Source: Burkholderiaceae bacterium (GTDB lineage: Bacteria; Pseudomonadota; Gammaproteobacteria; Burkholderiales; Burkholderiaceae_D). From it: DNA of 17,655 bases. Under the pieces are notes generated by a model, which was not told the DNA's origin, did not search any database, and saw nothing but the letters and a program-made list of their open reading frames with translations. A program made the position numbers and the translations under genes. The stretch is taken from contig JAIELO010000311.1 in assembly GCA_019752915.1 (NCBI GenBank), forward strand, positions 1 through 17,655, in the 5' to 3' direction. Positions 8,366-15,394 of the stretch are shown piece after piece (position 1 is the first letter of the stretch; every line of letters starts with the position of its first letter).

Positions 8366-9700
8366 ATGGATCAGGTCATGAGGGATTTTTTACGTGAACG
8401 GAATATTCACGAAGTCGAGTGTGTGATCGCGGACATGACCGGGATCGCACGCGGGAAAATCCTGCCCAAGGATCTGTTCCTGAGCGAAGGCGAAATGCGC
8501 CTGCCCAAGAGCGTGCTACTGAATACGGTCAATGGCGAGCAGCCGAATAACCTGCCGTATGTCGGCGCTACTGATCCCGACATGATCTGCAAGCCCGATC
8601 TGGCCACGCTGCGGCAAGTGCCGTGGGCCGCCGAGAATGTCGCGCTGGTGATACACGATTGCCAGAACTTCGACGGCTCGCCAGTCGGTCTGTCGCCACG
8701 CGCTGTATTGCGCCGCGTGCTGGCACTGTATGCAGAACGTGGCTGGCAACCGGTGGTGGCGCCCGAGATGGAATTCTATCTGGTGGCGCGCAGCAGTAAT
8801 CCGCATGAACCGCTGGCGCCACCACTGGGCCGCAGCGGCAAACCGGAATCTGGCCGTCAGTCGTATTCGATCGATGCGGTGAATGACTTCGACCCGTTCT
8901 TCCTCGAACTGTCGACCTTCTGCAAGCAGCACGATCTGGGCGTGGAAACGCTGATCCACGAAGCCGGTGCGGGCCAGATGGAAATCAACTTCACCCATGG
9001 CGAAGCGCTGGAACTGGCCGACCGGGTTTTCCTGTTCAAGCGTGCCGTGCGCGAGACGGCGCTGCGCCACGGGATCTTCGCCACCTTTATGGCCAAGCCG
9101 ATGGAAACGGAACCCGGTAGCGCCATGCACATACACCAGAGCGTGCTCGACGCGGCGGGTAACAACATCTTCAGTACCCCAACGGGCGAAGCGAGTCCGC
9201 TATTCTTCAACTATATCGCCGGGCTAGAACGTTACACGGCAGCGGCCACGCTGCTGCTGGCGCCGCACGTGAATTCCTACCGCCGCCTGTCACGCTTCAT
9301 GTCGGCGCCGACCAATGTGCACTGGGGTTTTGATAACCGCACCTGCGGCATTCGTGTGCCGAACTCCAACCCGCGCAACCGCCGGGTGGAGAATCGTGTG
9401 CCGGGTGTCGACGTGAATCCGTATCTGGCCATGGCCGCCACGCTGGCCTGCGGCTATCTCGGTATGACGCAAGGCTTGCAGCCGTCCGCACCGACCGAAG
9501 GCAGTGCCGAGCATGTGCATGATCAGCTGCCGCGTAATCTGGAAGACGCCATCATGCGTCTGCGCGAGTGCAAACCGCTCAGCGACATACTTGGCGAATT
9601 ATTCGTGCAGGCCTTCTGCGAAGTGAAGGAACTGGAGTTTGCGACGTATAGCCGGGTGATCAGTTCATGGGAACGCGAACACCTGATGCTGCTGGTCTAA
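8366..9700 (+). CDS. puuA: PuuA/PauA-like gamma-glutamylpolyamine synthetase
   Basis: 444 aa glutamine-synthetase-family ligase. It should join glutamate to putrescine or another polyamine using ATP, the entry step of the gamma-glutamylated polyamine pathway. The N-terminus (VECVIADMTGIARGKILPKD) is the beta-grasp domain of PuuA-type proteins. Landmarks are ExE at E134/E136 (APEMEFYLV), HEAGAGQMEINF at 198-209, GSAMHIHQS with H255/H257, HVNSYRRL, and the nucleotide-site stretch FDNRTCGIRVPNSNPRNRRVENR. The adenylylation tyrosine motif of GlnA is missing. It is clearly different in sequence from the type III ligase two genes upstream, so this is not a recent duplication. Its preferred amine (putrescine, cadaverine, spermidine, diaminopropane) is not readable from sequence. 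Confidence 0.87.
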   Translation: MDQVMRDFLRERNIHEVECVIADMTGIARGKILPKDLFLSEGEMRLPKSVLLNTVNGEQPNNLPYVGATDPDMICKPDLATLRQVPWAAENVALVIHDCQNFDGSPVGLSPRAVLRRVLALYAERGWQPVVAPEMEFYLVARSSNPHEPLAPPLGRSGKPESGRQSYSIDAVNDFDPFFLELSTFCKQHDLGVETLIHEAGAGQMEINFTHGEALELADRVFLFKRAVRETALRHGIFATFMAKPMETEPGSAMHIHQSVLDAAGNNIFSTPTGEASPLFFNYIAGLERYTAAATLLLAPHVNSYRRLSRFMSAPTNVHWGFDNRTCGIRVPNSNPRNRRVENRVPGVDVNPYLAMAATLACGYLGMTQGLQPSAPTEGSAEHVHDQLPRNLEDAIMRLRECKPLSDILGELFVQAFCEVKELEFATYSRVISSWEREHLMLLV

Positions 9701-9710
9701 GGAGCGCGCC

Positions 9711-11072
9711 ATGCACAGCACCCGTAACGGTTTGAACTGGCAGCGCGCGCAGGCGCTGGCCGCGAGTGAACGCGCCAGCTATGCGGCCCGTAATCCTGTA
9801 TCGGCACAACTGGCGCAGCAGGCTGCCGCACACCTGCTGTTCGGCGTACCGATGCACTGGATGAATGACTGGTCGACGCCATTCGCGTTGACGGTGGATG
9901 CGGCATCGGGCGCGCGCTTCCGCGATGCCGATGGCCATGACTATGTCGACTTCTGCCTCGGCGATACCGGCGCCATGTTCGGCCACGCTCCTGCACCGGT
10001 GGCGGCAGCGATTGCGCACCAGTCGCAGCGCGGCTATACGGCGATGCTGCCATCGCACGATGCAGCGCCGGTTGCTGCCGAACTGGCGCGTCGTTTCGGC
10101 TTGCCGTACTGGCAGTTTGCCCTGTCAGCGTCGGATGCCAACCGTTTCGTTTTGCGCTGGCTGCGCGCCGCGACGGGACGCAGCAAGATCCTGGTGTTTA
10201 ACGGTTGCTATCACGGCACCGTCGACGATGTGTTTGTCGATCTGGTCGATGGCGTGGCGACTCAGCGCGACAGTCTGCTGGGACAGGTGTATCCGCTCAC
10301 CGAGCATACCGTGGTGGTGGAGTTTAACGATCTCGCTGCGCTGGAAGCCGCGCTGGCGCAAGGCGATGTGGCCTGTGTGCTGGCCGAACCGGTGATGACC
10401 AATATCGGCATGGTGCTGCCGCAGCCCGGGTACTGGGAAGCGGCGCAGCAGATCATCCGGCGTCACGGCAGTCTGCTAGTGATGGATGAGACCCACACCA
10501 TCAGTAGCGGCCCCGCTGGTTACGCGCGCGCGCATGGCATCGAAGCCGATGCGCTGGTACTGGGTAAGCCTGTAGCGGGCGGGATTCCCTGCGCGGTGTA
10601 TGGCATGAGTGCTGCGCTGGCAGCGCGAGTCGAACAGGCCAAGCGCACCGCGCCACCCGGACACTCGGGAGTGGGTACGACACTGAGCGCGAATATGTTT
10701 GCGATGGCCGCGATGCGCGCCAATCTGGAACAGGTGATGACGGAGGCGGCCTATGCGCACATGACGGCGCTGGCGGCGCAACTGGCGCAAGGCTTGCGGG
10801 AGGTGATCGCGCGCCAGCAGTTACCGTGGTGCGTGACGCAGGTGGGCGCGCGCACGGAGTTCCAGTTCTGTCCCGAGGCGCCGGCTAATGGCACGCAGGC
10901 AGAGGCGATACTCGATAGCGAGCTGGAACACATCATCCACCTGTATCTATTGAATCGCGGCGTGCTGATTACGCCGTTCCACAATATGCTGCTGGTGTGT
11001 CCCGACACCAGCAGCGCCGACGTGCAGCGCCTGCTGGCGGTATTCGAGGAGTGTGTGCAGCAGCTGCGCTAG
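9711..11072 (+). CDS. Divergent class III (glutamate-1-semialdehyde-type) PLP aminotransferase
   Basis: 453 aa, fold type I PLP enzyme, nearest by eye to the glutamate-1-semialdehyde aminomutase side of class III. Visible are the N-terminal strand YVDFCLGDTGAMFGHAP, FNGCYHGTVDD, the PLP-ring aspartate D259 in MDETHT, and the Schiff-base lysine K286 in LGKPVAGGIP. The stretch that binds PLP phosphate in relatives, (N)SGTEA, is replaced by SASDAN at 139-144. HemL is therefore an unlikely identity, and it also differs from PuuE and SpuC. TAAGGAG at 9698-9704 overlaps the upstream stop and fixes the start. As last gene of the polyamine operon it may transaminate an omega-amine, GABA or an aminoaldehyde, but the substrate is unknown. 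Confidence 0.78.
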   Translation: MHSTRNGLNWQRAQALAASERASYAARNPVSAQLAQQAAAHLLFGVPMHWMNDWSTPFALTVDAASGARFRDADGHDYVDFCLGDTGAMFGHAPAPVAAAIAHQSQRGYTAMLPSHDAAPVAAELARRFGLPYWQFALSASDANRFVLRWLRAATGRSKILVFNGCYHGTVDDVFVDLVDGVATQRDSLLGQVYPLTEHTVVVEFNDLAALEAALAQGDVACVLAEPVMTNIGMVLPQPGYWEAAQQIIRRHGSLLVMDETHTISSGPAGYARAHGIEADALVLGKPVAGGIPCAVYGMSAALAARVEQAKRTAPPGHSGVGTTLSANMFAMAAMRANLEQVMTEAAYAHMTALAAQLAQGLREVIARQQLPWCVTQVGARTEFQFCPEAPANGTQAEAILDSELEHIIHLYLLNRGVLITPFHNMLLVCPDTSSADVQRLLAVFEECVQQLR

Positions 11073-11094
11073 CGGCGCAGCATGCTGTGTCGAC
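11073..11094. other. 22-bp convergent gap between the polyamine operon and panB
   Basis: The two operons end 22 bp apart. The only symmetric element is the 10-bp palindrome CAGCATGCTG at 11078-11087, which has no loop and no T-run. I see no convincing intrinsic terminator for either strand, so termination is either Rho-dependent or the transcripts overlap. Confidence 0.6.
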
Positions 11095-11973
11095 TTAGAA
11101 GCAGTGTTCCAGCGCCGGGAAGCTGCCATCCTTGACGGCGCTGACGTAGGCACTGATGGCAGCGTCGATGCTGGTCTGACCATCCATGAAGTTTTTCACG
11201 AAGCGCGCTTTACGGCCCGGGAACACGCCCAGCAGGTCGTGCATCACCAGTACCTGACCGGAGCAATCCGGACCGGCACCGATGCCGATGGTGGGTATCG
11301 CCAGCAGGTCGGTCGTCTCTTTGCCCAGCGCAGTCGGAATCGCTTCGAGCACCAGCAGCGACGCACCGGCCGCTTGCAGTGCCAGCGCATCGGCCTTCAG
11401 CAGATCGGCGCTTTCCAGCGTCTTGCCCTGTACTTTGTAGCCGCCCAGCTGATGCACCGATTGCGGCGTCAGACCCAGATGGGCGCATACCGGCACCGAA
11501 CGCTCGGTGAGGAAGCGCACGGTCTCGGCCAGCCATGCGCCGCCTTCCAGTTTGACCATGTGGGCGCCTGCCTGCATCAGTTTGACGGCGTTGTCGAACG
11601 CTGCCTGCGGCGTCGCGTAGCTACCGAACGGCATATCGGCCAGCACCAGCGCCGACTTGCTGCCACGTGCCACGGCTGCGGTGTGATAGGCCACTTCGGC
11701 CACCGTCACTGGCAGGGTGGAGGACTGTCCATTGCAGACCATGCCCAGCGAATCGCCAATCAGCAGCACTTCCACGCCGCAGCGGTCCATCAGGGAGGCG
11801 AAGCTGGCGTCGTAGCAGGTCAGCATGGTGATCTTTTCGCCATTGGCGCGCAGCTGTGCCAGGGTCGGGATGGTGACCGCTTTGGCGGCCGGCAGTTTAG
11901 CCGGTGCAGGCGTCGGGCTGGCGGCAGGCGGTTGGCTCGCGGCCATTTCGTTTCCTTGCAGGTAAGCAGACAT
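11095..11973 (-). CDS. panB: 3-methyl-2-oxobutanoate hydroxymethyltransferase PanB
   Basis: Cytosolic enzyme that transfers a hydroxymethyl group from 5,10-methylenetetrahydrofolate to 2-oxoisovalerate, giving ketopantoate for pantothenate and CoA. 292 aa. PanB motifs in order: [24 protein letters not shown] (metal-binding aspartate), [25 protein letters not shown], the catalytic-glutamate segment LVLEAIP, and [21 protein letters not shown]. About 32 residues precede the conserved core, rich in Ala and Pro, making it longer than the usual 263-275 aa. The start at 11973 has AGAGGA (complement of 11979-11984) five bases upstream; an internal ATG at residue 10 is an alternative. It is the last gene of the minus-strand cluster, 85 bp after folK. 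Confidence 0.95.
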   Translation of the reverse strand: MSAYLQGNEMAASQPPAASPTPAPAKLPAAKAVTIPTLAQLRANGEKITMLTCYDASFASLMDRCGVEVLLIGDSLGMVCNGQSSTLPVTVAEVAYHTAAVARGSKSALVLADMPFGSYATPQAAFDNAVKLMQAGAHMVKLEGGAWLAETVRFLTERSVPVCAHLGLTPQSVHQLGGYKVQGKTLESADLLKADALALQAAGASLLVLEAIPTALGKETTDLLAIPTIGIGAGPDCSGQVLVMHDLLGVFPGRKARFVKNFMDGQTSIDAAISAYVSAVKDGSFPALEHCF

Positions 11974-12058
11974 GGTAATCCTCTAAAAAGGTGCTGTTCG
12001 CGATAGTGTAGTCCTAACAGCTAGCGCGTGCAGTGAAGTCAAATGTTCGGGTCAAATA
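11974..12058 (-). promoter_or_regulatory. folK-panB spacer with a possible weak panB promoter
   Basis: On the minus strand, TTGACT (complement of 12037-12042) and TGTTAG (complement of 12014-12019) are spaced 17 bp apart. The -35 is good and the -10 is poor. The heptamer GTCAAAT occurs twice on the plus strand, at 12038-12044 and 12051-12057, 13 bp apart, the first overlapping the -35. This could give panB a separate promoter, but it could be chance. Confidence 0.3.
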
Positions 12059-12586
12059 TCAGGTAAGCAGCTCGATGCGCTGATCGGCGACGGCGGCAGC
12101 GTAATCCTGCGCCGCGCCCAGACCGGGAATATGGATGGCCGGTGCCAGTTCCAGCAGCGGCCGCAGCACGAAGGCGCGCTCGGTAATACGCGGGTGTGGC
12201 ACCGTCAGTGTGGCGGTGTTGATGCGCGCATCGCCATACAGTAGCAGATCCAGATCGAGAGTGCGTGGCGCGTTGCGGTAAGGCCGTTCGCGGCCGTGTG
12301 CCTGTTCGATGCCGTGCAGGGCTGCCAGCAGCGTGGCGGCATCGAGCGTGGTAGCGATGCGTGCCACGGCGTTCACATAATCGTCGCCACCGGCGTCGAT
12401 CGGCGCCGTGCGGTACAGCTGCGAGCGCGCCATCAGCGTGCAGCCGGCCAGCGCCTGCAGACGCTGCAGCGCGTCTTCGACCTGCGCGCGGGCATCGCCC
12501 AGATTCGCGCCAAGGCCGATGTAGGCAATGGTGAAGGCGAACTCGCCGCCACCGGCCGCAGGCTGGATACTCAGTTCAACACTCAT
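12059..12586 (-). CDS. folK: HPPK: 2-amino-4-hydroxy-6-hydroxymethyldihydropteridine pyrophosphokinase FolK
   Basis: Folate biosynthesis enzyme that moves pyrophosphate from ATP to 6-hydroxymethyl-7,8-dihydropterin. 175 aa. Recognised from the N-terminal strand YIGLGANLG (22-30), the substrate loop SQLYRTAPID, and the HPPK signature RTLDLDLLLYGD with the metal-binding aspartates D111 and D113, followed by VPHPRITERAFVLRPLLELAP. About 18 residues precede the usual family start and include a Gly/Ala linker. No clear Shine-Dalgarno is near the ATG, which lies 12 bp after the pcnB stop, so reinitiation after pcnB is plausible. pcnB-folK-panB order is, to my knowledge, common in Burkholderiales. 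Confidence 0.93.
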   Translation of the reverse strand: MSVELSIQPAAGGGEFAFTIAYIGLGANLGDARAQVEDALQRLQALAGCTLMARSQLYRTAPIDAGGDDYVNAVARIATTLDAATLLAALHGIEQAHGRERPYRNAPRTLDLDLLLYGDARINTATLTVPHPRITERAFVLRPLLELAPAIHIPGLGAAQDYAAAVADQRIELLT

Positions 12587-12598
12587 GGTGCAGCAGAC

Positions 12599-13990
12599 TT
12601 ATTCCTGATCGTTCTGGCCGCCGCCAGCGTTGTCGCCATTCTCTGCGCCGCCCTGTGCGGACTTGTTACGGCCACCACGGCGCGGACCGCGTTTGCGCTT
12701 GGCGCCAGCGGCTGGCTGAGTGGCAGCGTTGAGCAGGGCTTCGCGCTGCACTTCGTCGCCTTCGTAGAAGTCGGTCCACCATTCGCCGATCTCGGCATCG
12801 ATCTCGCCCGAGGCGCAGCGCAGCAGCAGGAAGTCATAACCGGCGCGGAAGCGCAGGTGTTCCAGCAGCTTGTATGGTGCTTTGCCGGTGCGCCGTTCGA
12901 AGCGCGGCTGCATGGCCCAGATGTCGCGCATGTCCGAACCGATCTTGCGTTGCAGTGCCAGTTTCTCGGTCTGCGATTCCAGCACATCGTCGGCCGCCAG
13001 ATGCAGGGCCGGGATGGTCTGCTCGCCGGCAGCGCGGTAGGCGGTCCATTTTTCCAGCACCTGATGCCACAGCAGCGAGGCAAACAGGAAGCCCGGCGAC
13101 ACGGTTTTGCCAGCGTGGATGCGGGCGTCGGTCGAGTCCAGTGCCAGCGTGACGAACTTCACGCCCAGTGGCTGTTCCAGCACCACGTCCAGCAGCGGCA
13201 ACAGACCGTGATGCAGGCCTTGCTCGCGCAGTTGCTGCAGGCAGGCCAGTGCCTGTCCGCTCATCAGCAACTTGAGCATTTCATCGAACACACGCGCGGC
13301 AGGCACGTTGTTGATGAGCGGCGCCATCACCTTGATCGGTGCACCGGTGTGCGGCTCGATGGTGAATTTCAGTTTGGCGGCAAAGCGCACCACGCGCAGC
13401 ATACGCACCGGGTCTTCGCGATAGCGCGCTTCCGGCTGGCCGATAATGCGCAGCGTTTTAGCGCGGATGTCGGCGATACCACCGTGGTAGTCCAGCACTT
13501 GCTGGTTGGCCGGGTTGTAGTACATAGCGTTGATGGTGAAGTCGCGTCGCACCGCGTCTTCTGCCTGCGAGCCGAAGGTGTTATCACGCAGCACGCGGCC
13601 ATGTTCGTCCTTCGGTGCATTGTCCGAGGTGGTGCCACGGAAGGTAGTCACTTCCAGCAGATCCTGACCGAACATCACGTGCACGATCTGGAAGCGCTTG
13701 CCGATGATGAAGGCGCGGCGGAACAGTTTGCGGACCTGCTCCGGCGTGGCATTGGTGGCGATGTCGAAGTCTTTCGGTTTCACGCCCAGCAGCAGGTCGC
13801 GCACCGCGCCGCCCACTACGAACGCTTCGTAGCCGGCTTCCTGCAAGGTGCTGGTTACCCGTACCGCGTTGTTCGACAGCAGACGCGGGTCGATGCCATG
13901 CGCGTCCGGTCCGAGCACCAGCGGGGTGCCGGTTTCGGGAGCGGCCTTGCTACGGGTGCCGAGGATTTTGCGGATCAGTTTCTTAATCAT
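12599..13990 (-). CDS. pcnB: Poly(A) polymerase I, PcnB
   Basis: Adds 3' poly(A) tails that mark RNAs for decay. 463 aa from the ATG at 13990. The nucleotidyltransferase core has GGAVRD (60-65) and the catalytic DFD (D74/D76), then GKRFQIVHVMFG and EVTTFRG. These and the RRDFTINAMYY and EDPVRMLRVVRFAAKL blocks fit PcnB better than a CCA-adding enzyme. The C-terminus is a basic then Gly/Asn-rich tail (KRKRGPRRGGRNK onward), likely disordered and RNA-binding. The frame is open to an ATG at 14062, but that would overlap the HAD gene by about 80 bases; MIKKLIRKILG at 13990 looks like the family start. It overlaps the HAD gene end by 8 bases with no good Shine-Dalgarno. Confidence 0.94.
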   Translation of the reverse strand: MIKKLIRKILGTRSKAAPETGTPLVLGPDAHGIDPRLLSNNAVRVTSTLQEAGYEAFVVGGAVRDLLLGVKPKDFDIATNATPEQVRKLFRRAFIIGKRFQIVHVMFGQDLLEVTTFRGTTSDNAPKDEHGRVLRDNTFGSQAEDAVRRDFTINAMYYNPANQQVLDYHGGIADIRAKTLRIIGQPEARYREDPVRMLRVVRFAAKLKFTIEPHTGAPIKVMAPLINNVPAARVFDEMLKLLMSGQALACLQQLREQGLHHGLLPLLDVVLEQPLGVKFVTLALDSTDARIHAGKTVSPGFLFASLLWHQVLEKWTAYRAAGEQTIPALHLAADDVLESQTEKLALQRKIGSDMRDIWAMQPRFERRTGKAPYKLLEHLRFRAGYDFLLLRCASGEIDAEIGEWWTDFYEGDEVQREALLNAATQPAAGAKRKRGPRRGGRNKSAQGGAENGDNAGGGQNDQE

Positions 13991-14654
13991 TGAATAGGTC
14001 GATGAGAGGCCAGCCGTGCGCGCTGGCATGCTGTTTGAGTTGAGCGTTCGGATTGGTCGCAACGGGATGGCTGACGATCGACATCAGCGGCAGATCGTTG
14101 TGCGAGTCACTGTAGAAGTGTACGCGTTCGAAGTCTTCCAGCTGCTTGTTCATATTCGCCAGCCAAGCCTTGGTGTGGGTGACTTTGCCGGGACCCTGCG
14201 TCGGCGTGCCGAGCAAGCGGCCGGTCAGCTTGCCGTCGGCATCGGTTTCCGGTACGGCGGCAATCAGGTGTTCCACACCCAGTGCTCTGGCGATGGGCGC
14301 CGTCACGAACTGGTTGGTGGCGGTGACGATGGCCAGCAGGTCGCCAGCTTCGCGGTGCTTCTGCAGCAGTGCCAGTGCACTCGGACGGATCGCCGGCCGG
14401 ATTACTTCTTCCATGTACTGCGCCTGCATCGCTTCCAGACGCTCGCGCGGGAAGCTGGCCAGCGTGCCGAGCGAGAATTCCAGATATTCGACCGGATCAA
14501 GGGTGCCTTGCTGATACTGCGCGTAGAAGGCGTCGTTACGGCGGGCGAATTCGATGGCATCGACGGCGCCGATACGCACCAGAAACTGGCCCCATTCGTG
14601 GTCGGAGTCAATCGGCAGCAGGGTGTGGTCGAGGTCAAATAAGGCGAGATTCAT
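13983..14654 (-). CDS. HAD superfamily phosphatase, subfamily IB (SerB-like)
   Basis: 223 aa soluble phosphatase of unknown substrate. The HAD motifs are all present: I, FDLDHTLLP with nucleophile D7 and acid D9; II, IVTATNQF; III, a lysine in the GKVTHTKAWL region; IV, YSDSHNDLPLM. The helical cap after motif I is typical of subfamily IB, which includes phosphoserine phosphatase and many hydrolases of undefined role. The frame is open to 14681, but the ATG at 14654 puts motif I at residue 7 as usual and overlaps the hda stop by ATGA. The conserved position between hda and pcnB in this group suggests coupled expression; a functional link to either is not shown. Confidence 0.88.
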   Translation of the reverse strand: MNLALFDLDHTLLPIDSDHEWGQFLVRIGAVDAIEFARRNDAFYAQYQQGTLDPVEYLEFSLGTLASFPRERLEAMQAQYMEEVIRPAIRPSALALLQKHREAGDLLAIVTATNQFVTAPIARALGVEHLIAAVPETDADGKLTGRLLGTPTQGPGKVTHTKAWLANMNKQLEDFERVHFYSDSHNDLPLMSIVSHPVATNPNAQLKQHASAHGWPLIDLFND

Positions 14655-15340
14655 TGTGCTCTGGCTTCCGCTTGCAACCACTCGCGCAGCAAAGGCAGGG
14701 TGATCGGGCGTTGGGTTTGTAAGGAATACTGGTCCAGCGAATCGAGCATGCTCGAAAGTGAGCGCATGTCACGCTGGAAGTGCGACAGCAAGTAGGGTAT
14801 CACGCCCGGCGACAGCGTCAAGCCACGGGCGGTGGCGGCAGCACTCAGGGCGGCTACTTTTTCATCATCGGTCAGGCCGTGGACCTGATAGATCAGGCCC
14901 CAGCCCATGCGGGTGCGCAGATCTTCGCGTACCGGCAACACGGCTGGCGCCACCGCGCCGCTACACACCATGTAAGCCTGATTGGCACGGATTTCGTTGA
15001 ACAGGGCGAAGGCATCGATCTGCGCCAGCGGCGAGAGTTTTTCGCAGTCGTCGAGCAGATACAGGTCGACCTCGGGCGAATACACGAACTCCGACTCGAT
15101 CGAGAAGGGCGAGATGTAGCGGGCGCGCAGTTGCTGCTCCTCGCTGCCGGTGCCGGCCAGCGCCTTGAGCAGGTGGCTTTTGCCCACGCCTTCATGACCC
15201 CACAGGTAGGCAAAGTGCTCGCGCGCGCTGCGCTCGGCGAACTGCGTCAGCAGTGCCACTGCTTCGGCGTTCTGTCCGACCTCGAAGGAAGTGAGGCTGT
15301 GCGCCGGGTCTGCGCCTAAATCGAGCACCAGTTGCTTCAT
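14651..15340 (-). CDS. hda: DnaA regulatory inactivator Hda
   Basis: DnaA-like AAA+ protein that, bound to the DNA-loaded beta clamp, triggers ATP hydrolysis on DnaA to stop over-initiation of replication. 229 aa, close to the family norm (about 230-250). The N-terminal QLVLDL (residues 3-8) is a good clamp-binding motif. Walker A is GHEGVGKSH at 48-56 and Walker B LYLLDD at 93-98. The arginine-finger region is RTRMGWGLIYQV, and sensor II is in FQRDMRSLSSML. It lacks the C-terminal DNA-binding domain of DnaA. AGGCGGG lies a few bases upstream of the ATG at 15340. Its stop overlaps the HAD gene start. Confidence 0.93.
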   Translation of the reverse strand: MKQLVLDLGADPAHSLTSFEVGQNAEAVALLTQFAERSAREHFAYLWGHEGVGKSHLLKALAGTGSEEQQLRARYISPFSIESEFVYSPEVDLYLLDDCEKLSPLAQIDAFALFNEIRANQAYMVCSGAVAPAVLPVREDLRTRMGWGLIYQVHGLTDDEKVAALSAAATARGLTLSPGVIPYLLSHFQRDMRSLSSMLDSLDQYSLQTQRPITLPLLREWLQAEARAQ

Positions 15341-15365
15341 GGCGCCCGCCTGAATATGATCTTTT

Positions 15366-15394
15366 GCATAACGTTTTTCTGTTCCACGTTACGC
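15366..15394 (-). other. Imperfect hairpin at the permease-hda junction
   Basis: In the minus-strand transcript GCGUAACGU pairs with ACGUUAUGC, nine base pairs with one G-U, around an 11-nt A-rich loop. The stem includes the permease stop codon. No U-run follows, so it is not a standard terminator; an RNA processing or stability element is possible. Confidence 0.35.

Noticed and set aside
9711..11072. Annotation of the aminotransferase as HemL
   Set aside because: The SGTEA motif and the DEVxTGFR segment typical of HemL are both changed, and the context is polyamine breakdown, not heme synthesis.
11053..12006. 317-codon plus-strand open frame opposite panB
   Set aside because: It covers panB exactly in antisense, with no family resemblance and no credible start signal.
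12296..13993. 565-codon plus-strand open frame opposite folK and pcnB
   Set aside because: Composition (His/Gln/Arg-rich), lack of domain or ribosome site, and exact antisense overlap with two clear genes mark it as a shadow frame.
13991..14062. Upstream extension of pcnB by 24 residues
   Set aside because: It overlaps the HAD gene deeply, and the family-like N-terminus begins at MIKKL.
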